Assembly (NCBI RefSeq): GCF_021018805.1
Contig: NW_026961089.1
Coordinates: 1-64,000 of the forward strand
Source of the DNA: Prinia subflava
Lineage: Eukaryota > Chordata > Aves > Passeriformes > Cisticolidae
Direction: 5' to 3'
DNA: 64,000 bases
Below, in pieces: positions 34,891-48,594 of this stretch (position 1 is its first letter; every line of letters starts with the position of its first letter). The notes under the pieces are model-generated. The model was not told where the DNA came from, made no database searches, and saw nothing but the letters and a program-made list of their open reading frames with translations. The translations under genes were made by a program, and so were the position numbers.

Positions 34891-35144
34891 TTACATAGCT
34901 CTATCACAGAAACTTAGTAAATTAGGCAGTAACAGCTTTAGTTCTCCTTCTATGGACATGAAAGACACCAAAGGTGCAGCGTAAAAGCCAGAAATGGATA
35001 AGGCAAGAGAGGGTCTGCAGCAGCTTCTCTGCTGGTTGGCAGCACAAACAACTAACATGACTTGTGTTTTCATCAACTCCAGAAAGCAAGCCATGGAAAC
35101 CAAAAGCAGAGATCACAGTTCATTCTGTAAAGCAAATCTTTATG
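34891..35144. repeat. Class A' monomer (254 bp), exemplar
   Basis: A' is an A unit in which ACCAACCGGTG has become ACCAAAGGTG, a net 1-bp loss that also destroys the ACCGGT site; it carries CAGAAATGG rather than CAGTAATGG. The 13 copies start at 22057, 25948, 30237, 34891, 36525, 38415, 42815, 44705, 48087, 51105, 54486, 60268 and 62158. Every one directly follows C and precedes B. None occurs before 22 kb, where the same C-A-B context instead holds full-length A units, several with the CAGAAATGG marker (3737, 6899, 12462, 18132), the likely ancestor. The 22057 copy also has CAGCCTAAAAG for CAGCGTAAAAG. Confidence 0.92.
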
Positions 35145-35396
35145 TTACATAGCTCTTACATGGAACTCTATCAAATTAGGCAATACCAGCTTTGGTCTTG
35201 CTCTATAGACATGGGAAACACTAACTGGTACAGAGTGTAAGCAAAGAAAGCATAAGGCATGAAAGTGTCTGCAGCAGCTTCTCTGCTGGTTGGCAACACA
35301 AGCAACTAACAAGACTTGTGTTTTGATCAACTCCAGAAAGCAAACTATAGAAACCAAAAGCAGAGATCACTGTTCACTCTGTAAAGCAAATCTTTG
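35145..35396. repeat. B unit with 2-bp deletion (252 bp)
   Basis: The end reads AATCTTTGTTACATAG instead of AATCTTTATGTTACATAG, losing AT or TA at about 35395. It is the only such loss in the array and closes HOR copy 1. Confidence 0.9.
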
Positions 35397-37032
35397 TTAC
35401 ATAGCTCTATCACAGAAACTTAGTAAATTAGGCAGTAACAGCTTTAGTTCTCCTCCTATGGACATGAAAGACACCAACCGGTGCAGCGTAAAAGCCAGTA
35501 ATGGATAAGGCAAGAGAGGGTCTGCAGCAGCTTCTCTGCTGGTTGGCAGCACAAACAACTAACATGACTTGTGTTTTCATCAACTCCAGAAAGCAAGCCA
35601 TGGAAACCAAAAGCAGAGATCACTGTTCACTCTGAAAAGCAAATCTTTATGTTACATAGCTCTTACATGGAACTCTACCAAATTAGGCAATACCAGCTTT
35701 GGTCTTGCTCTATAGACATGGGAAACACTAACTGGTACAGAGTGTAAGCAAGTAAAGGATAAGGCATGAAAGTGTCTGCAGCAGCTTCTCTGCTGGTTGG
35801 CAACACAAGCAACTAACAAGACTTGTGTTTTGATCAACTCCAGAAAGCAAACTATAGAAACCAAAAGCAGAGATCACTGTTCATTCTGTAAAGCAAATCT
35901 GTATGTTACATAGCTCTATCACAGAAACTTAGTAAATTAGGCAGTAACAGCTTTAGTTCTCCTTCTATGGACATGAAAGACACCAACCGGTGCAGCGTAA
36001 AAGCCAGTAATGGATAAAGCAAGAGAGGGTCTGCAGCAGCTTCTCTGCTGGTTGGCAGCACAAACAACTAACATGACTTGTGTTTTCATCAACTCCAGAA
36101 AGCAAGCCATGGAAACCAAAAGCAGAAACCACTGTTCACTCGGAAAAGCAAAGCTTTATGTTACAGTGCTCTTTCATGGAAACTTAGCAAATTAAGCAGT
36201 AACAGCTTTGGTCTTGCTCTATAGACATGAGAAACATCAACCGGTGGAGTGTCAAAGGAAAGGTTTCTGTTACATGGCTCTTTCATGGAAATCAAGCAAA
36301 TTAGGAAGTACCCACCTTTATTCGTGGTCTGGTGACAAGCAAAACACATACATGTGCAAAGTGTAAACCGGTACTGCAAAAGGCAGGAAAGCGCCTTCAG
36401 CAGCTCCTCTATTTCTTGGGAACACAAACAACAGCCAAGACTTGTGTTTTGATCAACTCCAGAAAGCAAACCATAGAAACCAAAAGCAGAGATCACTGTT
36501 CACTCTGTAAAGCAAATCTTTATGTTACATAGCTCTATCACAGAAACTTAGTAAATTAGGCAGTAACAGCTTTAGTTCTCCTTCTATGGACATGAAAGAC
36601 ACCAAAGGTGCAGCGTAAAAGCCAGAAATGGATAAGGCAAGAGAGGGTCTGCAGCAGCTTCTCTGCTGGTTGGCAGCACAAACAACTAACATGACTTGTG
36701 TTTTCATCAACTCCAGAAAGCAAGCCATGGAAACCAAAAGCAGAGATCACAGTTCATTCTGTAAAGCAAATCTTTATGTTACATAGCTCTTACATGGAAC
36801 TCTATCAAATTAGGCAATACCAGCTTTGGTCTTGCTCTATAGACATGGGAAACACTAACTGGTACAGAGTGTAAGCAAAGAAAGCATAAGGCATGAAAGT
36901 GTCTGCAGCAGCTTCTCTGGTGGTTGGCAACACAAGCAACTAACAAGACTTGTGTTTTGATCAACTCCAGAAAGCAAACCATAGAAACCAAAAGCAGAGA
37001 TCACAGTTCACTCTGTAAAGCAAATCTTTATG
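35397..37032. repeat. Linker A-B-A-C-A'-B (1636 bp)
   Basis: Starts: A 35397, B 35652, A 35906, C 36161, A' 36525, B 36779. It equals the seven-unit repeat minus its third unit, the TTACATTGCTC B, so a one-monomer deletion or insertion interconverts the two. C 36161 has the CAGCTCCTCT variant. Confidence 0.92.
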
Positions 37033-38922
37033 TTACATAGCTCTATCACAGAAACTTAGTAAATTAGGCAGTAACAGCTTTAGTTCTCCTCCTATGGACA
37101 TGAAAGACACCAACCGGTGCAGCGTAAAAGCCAGTAATGGATAAGGCAAGAGAGGGTCTGCAGCAGCTTCTCTGCTGGTTGGCAGCACAAACAACTAACA
37201 TGACTTGTGTTTTCATCAACTCCAGAAAGCAAGCCATGGAAACCAAAAGCAGAGATCACTGTTCACTCTGAAAAGCAAATCTTTATGTTACATAGCTCTT
37301 ACATGGAACTCTACCAAATTAGGCAATACCAGCTTTGGTCTTGCTCTATAGACATGGGAAACACTAACTGGTACAGAGTGTAAGCAAGTAAAGGATAAGG
37401 CATGAAAGTGTCTGCAGCAGCTTCTCTGCTGGTTGGCAACACAAGCAACTAACAAGACTTGTGTTTTGATCAACTCCAGAAAGCAAACTATAGAAACCAA
37501 AAGCAGAGATCACAGTTCACTCTGTAAAGCAAATCTTTATGTTACATTGCTCTTACATGGAACTCTACCAAATTAGGCAATACCAGCTTTGCTCTTGCTC
37601 TATAGACATGGGAAACACTAACTGGTACAGAGTGTAAGCAAAGAAAGCATAAGGCATGAAAGTGTCTGCAGCAGCTTCTCTGGTGGTTGGCAACACAAGC
37701 AACTAACAAGACTTGTGTTTTGATCAACTCCAGAAAGCAAACTATAGAAACCAAAAGCAGAGATCACTGTTCACTCTGTAAAGCAAATCTGTATGTTACA
37801 TAGCTCTATCACAGAAACTTAGTAAATTAGGCAGTAACAGCTTTAGTTCTCCTTCTATGGACATGAAAGACACCAACCGGTGCAGCGTAAAAGCCAGTAA
37901 TGGATAAAGCAAGAGAGTGTCTGCAGCAGCTTCTCTGCTGGTTGGCAGCACAAACAACTAACATGACTTGTGTTTTCATCAACTCCAGAAAGCAAGCCAT
38001 GGAAACCAAAAGCAGAAACCACTGTTCACTCGGAAAAGCAAAGCTTTATGTTACAGTGCTCTTTCATGGAAACTTTGCAAATTAAGCAGTAACAGCTTTG
38101 GTCTTGCTCTATAGACATGAGAAACATCAACCGGTGGAGTGTCAAAGGAAAGGTTTCTGTTACATGGCTCTTTCATGGAAATCAAGCAAATTAGGAAGTA
38201 CCCACCTTTATTCGTGGTCTGGTGACAAGCAAAACACATACATGTGCAAAGTGTAAACCGGTACTGCAAAAGGCAGGAAAGCGCCTTCAGCAGCTTCTCT
38301 ATTTCTTGGGAACACAAACAACAGCCAAGACTTGTGTTTTGATCAACTCCAGAAAGCAAACCATAGAAACCAAAAGCAGAGATCACTGTTCACTCTGTAA
38401 AGCAAATCTTTATGTTACATAGCTCTATCACAGAAACTTAGTAAATTAGGCAGTAACAGCTTTAGTTCTCCTTCTATGGACATGAAAGACACCAAAGGTG
38501 CAGCGTAAAAGCCAGAAATGGATAAGGCAAGAGAGGGTCTGCAGCAGCTTCTCTGCTGGTTGGCAGCACAAACAACTAACATGACTTGTGTTTTCATCAA
38601 CTCCAGAAAGCAAGCCATGGAAACCAAAAGCAGAGATCACAGTTCATTCTGTAAAGCAAATCTTTATGTTACATAGCTCTTACATGGAACTCTATCAAAT
38701 TAGGCAATACCAGCTTTGGTCTTGCTCTATAGACATGGGAAACACTAACTGGTACAGAGTGTAAGCAAAGAAAGCATAAGGCATGAAAGTGTCTGCAGCA
38801 GCTTCTCTGGTGGTTGGCAACACAAGCAACTAACAAGACTTGTGTTTTGATCAACTCCAGAAAGCAAACCATAGAAACCAAAAGCAGAGATCACAGTTCA
38901 CTCTGTAAAGCAAATCTTTATG
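37033..38922. repeat. Seven-unit HOR copy 2 (1890 bp)
   Basis: Starts: A 37033, B 37288, B 37542, A 37796, C 38051, A' 38415, B 38669. The second unit lacks the GCCCTGG marker and has CAAACTATAG. C has the AACTTTGC version. Confidence 0.93.
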
Positions 38923-41432
38923 TTACATAGCTCTATCACAGAAACTTAGTAAATTAGGCAGTAACAGCTTTAGTTCTCCTCCTATGGACATGAAAGACAC
39001 CAACCGGTGCAGCGTAAAAGCCAGTAATGGATAAGGCAAGAGAGGGTCTGCAGCAGCTTCTCTGCTGGTTGGCAGCACAAACAACTAACATGACTTGTGT
39101 TTTCATCAACTCCAGAAAGCAAGCCATGGAAACCAAAAGCAGAGATCACTGTTCACTCTGAAAAGCAAATCTTTATGTTACATAGCTCTTACATGGAACT
39201 CTACCAAATTAGGCAATACCAGCTTTGGTCTTGCTCTATAGACATGGGAAACACTAACTGGTACAGAGTGTAAGCAAGTAAAGGATAAGGCATGAAAGTG
39301 TCTGCAGCAGCTTCTCTGCTGGTTGGCAACACAAGCAACTAACAAGACTTGTGTTTTGATCAACTCCAGAAAGCAAACTATAGAAACCAAAAGCAGAGAT
39401 CACTGTTCATTCTGTAAAGCAAATCTGTATGTTACATAGCTCTATCACAGAAACTTAGTAAATTAGGCAGTAACAGCTTTAGTTCTCCTTCTATGGACAT
39501 GAAAGACACCAACCGGTGCAGCGTAAAAGCCAGTAATGGATAAAGCAAGAGAGGGTCTGCAGCAGCTTCTCTGCTGGTTGGCAGCACAAACAACTAACAT
39601 GACTTGTGTTTTCATCAACTCCAGAAAGCAAGCCATGGAAACCAAAAGCAGAAACCACTGTTCACTCGGAAAAGCAAAGCTTTATGTTACAGTGCTCTTT
39701 CATGGAAACTTAGCAAATTAAGCAGTAACAGCTTTGGTCTTGCTCTATAGACATGAGAAACATCAACCGGTGGAGTGTCAAAGGAAAGGTTTCTGTTACA
39801 TGGCTCTTTCATGGAAATCAAGCAAATTAGGAAGTACCCACCTTTATTCGTGGTCTGGTGACAAGCAAAACACATACATGTGCAAAGTGTAAACCGGTAC
39901 TGCAAAAGGCAGGAAAGCGCCTTCAGCAGCTCCTCTATTTCTTGGGAACACAAACAACAGCCAAGACTTGTGTTTTGATCAACTCCAGAAAGCAAACCAT
40001 AGAAACCAAAAGCAGAGATCACTGTTCACTCTGTAAAGCAAATCTTTATGTTACATAGCTCTTACATGGAACTCTACCAAATTAGGCAATACCAGCTTTG
40101 GTCTTGCTCTATAGACATGGGAAACACTAACTGGTACAGAGTGTAAGCAAAGAAAGCATAAGGCATGAAAGTGTCTGCAGCAGCTTCTCTGGTGGTTGGC
40201 AACACAAGCAACTAACAAGACTTGTGTTTTGATCAACTCCAGAAAGCAAACTATAGAAACCAAAAGCAGAGATCACTGTTCATTCTGTAAAGCAAATCTG
40301 TATGTTACATAGCTCTATCACAGAAACTTAGTAAATTAGGCAGTAACAGCTTTAGTTCTCCTTCTATGGACATGAAAGACACCAACCGGTGCAGCGTAAA
40401 AGCCAGTAATGGATAAAGCAAGAGAGGGTCTGCAGCAGCTTCTCTGCTGGTTGGCAGCACAAACAACTAACATGACTTGTGTTTTCATCAACTCCAGAAA
40501 GCAAGCCATGGAAACCAAAAGCAGAAACCACTGTTCACTCGGAAAAGCAAAGCTTTATGTTACAGTGCTCTTTCATGGAAACTTAGCAAATTAAGCAGTA
40601 ACAGCTTTGGTCTTGCTCTATAGACATGAGAAACATCAACCGGTGGAGTGTCAAAGGAAAGGTTTCTGTTACATGGCTCTTTCATGGAAATCAAGCAAAT
40701 TAGGAAGTACCCACCTTTATTCGTGGTCTGGTGACAAGCAAAACACATACATGTGCAAAGTGTAAACCGGTACTGCAAAAGGCAGGAAAGCGCCTTCAGC
40801 AGCTTCTCTATTTCTTGAGAACACAAACAACAGACAAGACTTGTGTTTTGATCAACTCCAGAAAGCAAACCATAGAAACCAAAAGCAGAGATCACTGTTC
40901 ACTCTGTAAAGCAAATCTTTATGTTACATAGCTCTATCACAGAAACTTAGTAAATTAGGCAGTAACAGCTTTAGTTCTCCTTCTATGGACATGAAAGACA
41001 CCATCCGGTGCAGCGTAAAAGCCAGTAATGGATAAGGCAAGAGAGGGTCTGCAGCAGCTTCTCTGCTGGTTGGCAGCACAAACAACTAACATGACTTGTG
41101 TTTTCATCAACTCCAGAAAGCAAGCCATGGAAACCAAAAGCAGAGATCACAGTTCATTCTGTAAAGCAAATCTTTATGTTACATAGCTCTTACATGGAAC
41201 TCTATCAAATTAGGCAATACCAGCTTTGGTCTTGCTCTATAGACATGGGAAACACTAACTGGTACAGAGTGTAAGCAAAGAAAGCATAAGGCATGAAAGT
41301 GTCTGCAGCAGCTTCTCTGGTGGTTGGCAACACAAGCAACTAACAAGACTTGTGTTTTGATCAACTCCAGAAAGCAAACCATAGAAACCAAAAGCAGAGA
41401 TCACAGTTCACTCTGTAAAGCAAATCTTTATG
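38923..41432. repeat. Linker A-B-A-C-B-A-C-A-B (2510 bp)
   Basis: Starts: A 38923, B 39178, A 39432, C 39687, B 40051, A 40305, C 40560, A 40924, B 41179. C 39687 has CAGCTCCTCT; C 40560 has CTTGAGAAC with CAGACAAG; A 40924 has ACCATCCGGTG. The same markers in the same order recur at 56376-58885. Confidence 0.93.
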
Positions 41433-43322
41433 TTACATAGCTCTATCACAGAAACTTAGTAAATTAGGCAGTAACAGCTTTAGTTCTCCTCCTATGGACA
41501 TGAAAGACACCAACCGGTGCAGCGTAAAAGCCAGTAATGGATAAGGCAAGAGAGGGTCTGCAGCAGCTTCTCTGCTGGTTGGCAGCACAAACAACTAACA
41601 TGACTTGTGTTTTCATCAACTCCAGAAAGCAAGCCATGGAAACCAAAAGCAGAGATCACTGTTCACTCTGAAAAGCAAATCTTTATGTTACATAGCTCTT
41701 ACATGGAACTCTACCAAATTAGGCAATACCAGCTTTGGTCTTGCTCTATAGACATGGGAAACACTAACTGGTACAGAGTGTAAGCAAGTAAAGGATAAGG
41801 CATGAAAGTGTCTGCAGCAGCTTCTCTGCTGGTTGGCAACACAAGCAACTAACAAGACTTGTGTTTTGATCAACTCCAGAAAGCAAGCCCTGGAAACCAA
41901 AAGCAGAGATCACAGTTCACTCTGTAAAGCAAATCTTTATGTTACATTGCTCTTACATGGAACTCTACCAAATTAGGCAATACCAGCTTTGGTCTTGCTC
42001 TATAGACATGGGAAACACTAACTGGTACAGAGTGTAAGCAAAGAAAGCATAAGGCATGAAAGTGTCTGCAGCAGCTTCTCTGGTGGTTGGCAACACAAGC
42101 AACTAACAAGACTTGTGTTTTGATCAACTCCAGAAAGCAAACTATAGAAACCAAAAGCAGAGATCACTGTTCACTCTGTAAAGCAAATCTGTATGTTACA
42201 TAGCTCTATCACAGAAACTTAGTAAATTAGGCAGTAACAGCTTTAGTTCTCCTTCTATGGACATGAAAGACACCAACCGGTGCAGCGTAAAAGCCAGTAA
42301 TGGATAAAGCAAGAGAGTGTCTGCAGCAGCTTCTCTGCTGGTTGGCAGCACAAACAACTAACATGACTTGTGTTTTCATCAACTCCAGAAAGCAAGCCAT
42401 GGAAACCAAAAGCAGAAACCACTGTTCACTCGGAAAAGCAAAGCTTTATGTTACAGTGCTCTTTCATGGAAACTTAGCAAATTAAGCAGTAACAGCTTTG
42501 GTCTTGCTCTATAGACATGAGAAACATCAACCGGTGGAGTGTCAAAGGAAAGGTTTCTGTTACATGGCTCTTTCATGGAAATCAAGCAAATTAGGAAGTA
42601 CCCACCTTTATTCGTGGTCTGGTGACAAGCAAAACACATACATGTGCAAAGTGTAAACCGGTACTGCAAAAGGCAGGAAAGCGCCTTCAGCAGCTTCTCT
42701 ATTTCTTGGGAACACAAACAACAGCCAAGACTTGTGTTTTGATCAACTCCAGAAAGCAAACCATAGAAACCAAAAGCAGAGATCACTGTTCACTCTGTAA
42801 AGCAAATCTTTATGTTACATAGCTCTATCACAGAAACTTAGTAAATTAGGCAGTAACAGCTTTAGTTCTCCTTCTATGGACATGAAAGACACCAAAGGTG
42901 CAGCGTAAAAGCCAGAAATGGATAAGGCAAGAGAGGGTCTGCAGCAGCTTCTCTGCTGGTTGGCAGCACAAACAACTAACATGACTTGTGTTTTCATCAA
43001 CTCCAGAAAGCAAGCCATGGAAACCAAAAGCAGAGATCACAGTTCATTCTGTAAAGCAAATCTTTATGTTACATAGCTCTTACATGGAACTCTATCAAAT
43101 TAGGCAATACCAGCTTTGGTCTTGCTCTATAGACATGGGAAACACTAACTGGTACAGAGTGTAAGCAAAGAAAGCATAAGGCATGAAAGTGTCTGCAGCA
43201 GCTTCTCTGGTGGTTGGCAACACAAGCAACTAACAAGACTTGTGTTTTGATCAACTCCAGAAAGCAAACCATAGAAACCAAAAGCAGAGATCACAGTTCA
43301 CTCTGTAAAGCAAATCTTTATG
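41433..43322. repeat. Seven-unit HOR copy 3 (1890 bp)
   Basis: Starts: A 41433, B 41688, B 41942, A 42196, C 42451, A' 42815, B 43069. It lies directly against copy 4. The third unit has TTGGTCTTGC where most other copies have TTGCTCTTGC; C has the AACTTAGC version. Confidence 0.93.
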
Positions 43323-45212
43323 TTACATAGCTCTATCACAGAAACTTAGTAAATTAGGCAGTAACAGCTTTAGTTCTCCTCCTATGGACATGAAAGACAC
43401 CAACCGGTGCAGCGTAAAAGCCAGTAATGGATAAGGCAAGAGAGGGTCTGCAGCAGCTTCTCTGCTGGTTGGCAGCACAAACAACTAACATGACTTGTGT
43501 TTTCATCAACTCCAGAAAGCAAGCCATGGAAACCAAAAGCAGAGATCACTGTTCACTCTGAAAAGCAAATCTTTATGTTACATAGCTCTTACATGGAACT
43601 CTACCAAATTAGGCAATACCAGCTTTGGTCTTGCTCTATAGACATGGGAAACACTAACTGGTACAGAGTGTAAGCAAGTAAAGGATAAGGCATGAAAGTG
43701 TCTGCAGCAGCTTCTCTGCTGGTTGGCAACACAAGCAACTAACAAGACTTGTGTTTTGATCAACTCCAGAAAGCAAACTATAGAAACCAAAAGCAGAGAT
43801 CACAGTTCACTCTGTAAAGCAAATCTTTATGTTACATTGCTCTTACATGGAACTCTACCAAATTAGGCAATACCAGCTTTGCTCTTGCTCTATAGACATG
43901 GGAAACACTAACTGGTACAGAGTGTAAGCAAAGAAAGCATAAGGCATGAAAGTGTCTGCAGCAGCTTCTCTGGTGGTTGGCAACACAAGCAACTAACAAG
44001 ACTTGTGTTTTGATCAACTCCAGAAAGCAAACTATAGAAACCAAAAGCAGAGATCACTGTTCACTCTGTAAAGCAAATCTGTATGTTACATAGCTCTATC
44101 ACAGAAACTTAGTAAATTAGGCAGTAACAGCTTTAGTTCTCCTTCTATGGACATGAAAGACACCAACCGGTGCAGCGTAAAAGCCAGTAATGGATAAAGC
44201 AAGAGAGGGTCTGCAGCAGCTTCTCTGCTGGTTGGCAGCACAAACAACTAACATGACTTGTGTTTTCATCAACTCCAGAAAGCAAGCCATGGAAACCAAA
44301 AGCAGAAACCACTGTTCACTCGGAAAAGCAAAGCTTTATGTTACAGTGCTCTTTCATGGAAACTTTGCAAATTAAGCAGTAACAGCTTTGGTCTTGCTCT
44401 ATAGACATGAGAAACATCAACCGGTGGAGTGTCAAAGGAAAGGTTTCTGTTACATGGCTCTTTCATGGAAATCAAGCAAATTAGGAAGTACCCACCTTTA
44501 TTCGTGGTCTGGTGACAAGCAAAACACATACATGTGCAAAGTGTAAACCGGTACTGCAAAAGGCAGGAAAGCGCCTTCAGCAGCTTCTCTATTTCTTGGG
44601 AACACAAACAACAGCCAAGACTTGTGTTTTGATCAACTCCAGAAAGCAAACCATAGAAACCAAAAGCAGAGATCACTGTTCACTCTGTAAAGCAAATCTT
44701 TATGTTACATAGCTCTATCACAGAAACTTAGTAAATTAGGCAGTAACAGCTTTAGTTCTCCTTCTATGGACATGAAAGACACCAAAGGTGCAGCGTAAAA
44801 GCCAGAAATGGATAAGGCAAGAGAGGGTCTGCAGCAGCTTCTCTGCTGGTTGGCAGCACAAACAACTAACATGACTTGTGTTTTCATCAACTCCAGAAAG
44901 CAAGCCATGGAAACCAAAAGCAGAGATCACTGTTCACTCTGTAAAGCAAATCTTTATGTTACATAGCTCTTACATGGAACTCTACCAAATTAGGCAATAC
45001 CAGCTTTGGTCTTGCTCTATAGACATGGGAAACACTAACTGGTACAGAGTGTAAGCAAAGAAAGCATAAGGCATGAAAGTGTCTGCAGCAGCTTCTCTGG
45101 TGGTTGGCAACACAAGCAACTAACAAGACTTGTGTTTTGATCAACTCCAGAAAGCAAACTATAGAAACCAAAAGCAGAGATCACTGTTCATTCTGTAAAG
45201 CAAATCTGTATG
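43323..45212. repeat. Seven-unit HOR copy 4 (1890 bp)
   Basis: Starts: A 43323, B 43578, B 43832, A 44086, C 44341, A' 44705, B 44959. A direct tandem neighbour of copy 3. A 44086 has GAGAGGGTCTG rather than the GAGAGTGTCTG usual at this position, and A' 44705 ends in a CTGTAAAGC tail. Confidence 0.93.
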
Positions 45213-46704
45213 TTACATAGCTCTATCACAGAAACTTAGTAAATTAGGCAGTAACAGCTTTAGTTCTCCTTCTATGGACATGAAAGACACCAACCGGTGC
45301 AGCGTAAAAGCCAGTAATGGATAAAGCAAGAGAGGGTCTGCAGCAGCTTCTCTGCTGGTTGGCAGCACAAACAACTAACATGACTTGTGTTTTCATCAAC
45401 TCCAGAAAGCAAGCCATGGAAACCAAAAGCAGAAACCACTGTTCACTCGGAAAAGCAAAGCTTTATGTTACAGTGCTCTTTCATGGAAACTTAGCAAATT
45501 AAGCAGTAACAGCTTTGGTCTTGCTCTATAGACATGAGAAACATCAACCGGTGGAGTGTCAAAGGAAAGGTTTCTGTTACATGGCTCTTTCATGGAAATC
45601 AAGCAAATTAGGAAGTACCCACCTTTATTCGTGGTCTGGTGACAAGCAAAACACATACATGTGCAAAGTGTAAACCGGTACTGCAAAAGGCAGGAATGCG
45701 CCTTCAGCAGCTCCTCTATTTCTTGGGAACACAAACAACAGCCAAGACTTGTGTTTTGATCAACTCCAGAAAGCAAACCATAGAAACCAAAAGCAGAGAT
45801 CACTGTTCACTCTGTAAAGCAAATCTTTATGTTACATAGCTCTTACATGGAACTCTACCAAATTAGGCAATACCAGCTTTGGTCTTGCTCTATAGACATG
45901 GGAAACACTAACTGGTACAGAGTGTAAGCAAAGAAAGCATAAGGCATGAAAGTGTCTGCAGCAGCTTCTCTGGTGGTTGGCAACACAAGCAACTAACAAG
46001 ACTTGTGTTTTGATCAACTCCAGAAAGCAAACTATAGAAACCAAAAGCAGAGATCACTGTTCATTCTGTAAAGCAAATCTGTATGTTACATAGCTCTATC
46101 ACAGAAACTTAGTAAATTAGGCAGTAACAGCTTTAGTTCTCCTTCTATGGACATGAAAGACACCAACCGGTGCAGCGTAAAAGCCAGTAATGGATAAAGC
46201 AAGAGAGGGTCTGCAGCAGCTTCTCTGCTGGTTGGCAGCACAAACAACTAACATGACTTGTGTTTTCATCAACTCCAGAAAGCAAGCCATGGAAACCAAA
46301 AGCAGAAACCACTGTTCACTCGGAAAAGCAAAGCTTTATGTTACAGTGCTCTTTCATGGAAACTTAGCAAATTAAGCAGTAACAGCTTTGGTCTTGCTCT
46401 ATAGACATGAGAAACATCAACCGGTGGAGTGTCAAAGGAAAGGTTTCTGTTACATGGCTCTTTCATGGAAATCAAGCAAATTAGGAAGTACCCACCTTTA
46501 TTCGTGGTCTGGTGACAAGCAAAACACATACATGTGCAAAGTGTAAACCGGTACTGCAAAAGGCAGGAAAGCGCCTTCAGCAGCTTCTCTATTTCTTGAG
46601 AACACAAACAACAGACAAGACTTGTGTTTTGATCAACTCCAGAAAGCAAACCATAGAAACCAAAAGCAGAGATCACTGTTCACTCTGTAAAGCAAATCTT
46701 TATG
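45213..46704. repeat. Linker A-C-B-A-C (1492 bp)
   Basis: Starts: A 45213, C 45468, B 45832, A 46086, C 46341. C 45468 has CAGCTCCTCT plus a private GGAATGCGCC (others GGAAAGCGCC). C 46341 has CTTGAGAAC with CAGACAAG. The same linker recurs at 51613 and, cut by the window edge, at 62666. Confidence 0.93.
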
Positions 46705-48594
46705 TTACATAGCTCTATCACAGAAACTTAGTAAATTAGGCAGTAACAGCTTTAGTTCTCCTTCTATGGACATGAAAGACACCATCCGGTGCAGCGTAAA
46801 AGCCAGTAATGGATAAGGCAAGAGAGGGTCTGCAGCAGCTTCTCTGCTGGTTGGCAGCACAAACAACTAACATGACTTGTGTTTTCATCAACTCCAGAAA
46901 GCAAGCCATGGAAACCAAAAGCAGAGATCACTGTTCACTCTGAAAAGCAAATCTTTATGTTACATAGCTCTTACATGGAACTCTACCAAATTAGGCAATA
47001 CCAGCTTTGGTCTTGCTCTATAGACATGGGAAACACTAACTGGTACAGAGTGTAAGCAAGTAAAGGATAAGGCATGAAAGTGTCTGCAGCAGCTTCTCTG
47101 CTGGTTGGCAACACAAGCAACTAACAAGACTTGTGTTTTGATCAACTCCAGAAAGCAAGCCCTGGAAACCAAAAGCAGAGATCACAGTTCACTCTGTAAA
47201 GCAAATCTTTATGTTACATTGCTCTTACATGGAACTCTACCAAATTAGGCAATACCAGCTTTGCTCTTGCTCTATAGACATGGGAAACACTAACTGGTAC
47301 AGAGTGTAAGCAAAGAAAGCATAAGGCATGAAAGTGTCTGCAGCAGCTTCTCTGGTGGTTGGCAACACAAGCAACTAACAAGACTTGTGTTTTGATCAAC
47401 TCCAGAAAGCAAACTATAGAAACCAAAAGCAGAGATCACTGTTCACTCTGTAAAGCAAATCTGTATGTTACATAGCTCTATCACAGAAACTTAGTAAATT
47501 AGGCAGTAACAGCTTTAGTTCTCCTTCTATGGACATGAAAGACACCAACCGGTGCAGCGTAAAAGCCAGTAATGGATAAAGCAAGAGAGTGTCTGCAGCA
47601 GCTTCTCTGCTGGTTGGCAGCACAAACAACTAACATGACTTGTGTTTTCATCAACTCCAGAAAGCAAGCCATGGAAACCAAAAGCAGAAACCACTGTTCA
47701 CTCGGAAAAGCAAAGCTTTATGTTACAGTGCTCTTTCATGGAAACTTTGCAAATTAAGCAGTAACAGCTTTGGTCTTGCTCTATAGACATGAGAAACATC
47801 AACCGGTGGAGTGTCAAAGGAAAGGTTTCTGTTACATGGCTCTTTCATGGAAATCAAGCAAATTAGGAAGTACCCACCTTTATTCGTGGTCTGGTGACAA
47901 GCAAAACACATACATGTGCAAAGTGTAAACCGGTACTGCAAAAGGCAGGAAAGCGCCTTCAGCAGCTTCTCTATTTCTTGAGAACACAAACAACAGCCAA
48001 GACTTGTGTTTTGATCAACTCCAGAAAGCAAACCATAGAAACCAAAAGCAGAGATCACTGTTCACTCTGTAAAGCAAATCTTTATGTTACATAGCTCTAT
48101 CACAGAAACTTAGTAAATTAGGCAGTAACAGCTTTAGTTCTCCTTCTATGGACATGAAAGACACCAAAGGTGCAGCGTAAAAGCCAGAAATGGATAAGGC
48201 AAGAGAGGGTCTGCAGCAGCTTCTCTGCTGGTTGGCAGCACAAACAACTAACATGACTTGTGTTTTCATCAACTCCAGAAAGCAAGCCATGGAAACCAAA
48301 AGCAGAGATCACTGTTCACTCTGAAAAGCAAATCTTTATGTTACATAGCTCATACATGGAACTCTATCAAATTAGGCAATACCAGCTTTGCTCTTGCTCT
48401 ATAGACATGGGAAACACTAACTGGTACAGAGTGTAAGCAAAGAAAGCATAAGGCATGAAAGTGTCTGCAGCAGCTTCTCTGCTGGTTGGCAACACAAGCA
48501 ACTAACAAGACTTGTGTTTTGATCAACTCCAGAAAGCAAACTATAGAAACCAAAAGCAGAGATCACTGTTCATTCTGTAAAGCAAATCTGTATG
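46705..48594. repeat. Seven-unit HOR copy 5 (1890 bp)
   Basis: Starts: A 46705, B 46960, B 47214, A 47468, C 47723, A' 48087, B 48341. The first A has ACCATCCGGTG. C 47723 is recombinant, with CTTGAGAAC but CAGCCAAG. The last B has CTCATACATGG. Confidence 0.93.

Larger units (their letters stand above)
33509..35396. repeat. Seven-unit HOR copy 1 (A-B-B-A-C-A'-B, 1888 bp)
   Basis: Starts: A 33509, B 33764, B 34018, A 34272, C 34527, A' 34891, B 35145. Third unit carries TTACATTGCTC; C has the AACTTTGC version. The last unit is 252 bp because TCTTTATGTT became TCTTTGTT. Confidence 0.93.
38669..46547. repeat. Large duplication, copy 1 (copy 2 at 56122-64000)
   Basis: Thirty units from B 38669 to the C at 46341 match those from B 56122 to the window end one to one at 17453 bp. 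Both contain CAGCTCCTCT C, CTTGAGAAC C, ACCATCCGGTG A, a tandem pair of seven-unit repeats, and an A-C-B-A-C linker. Copy 2 is cut by the window, so at least 7.9 kb is duplicated. A few markers differ (41942/59395, 44086/61539, 44959/62412). Confidence 0.88.
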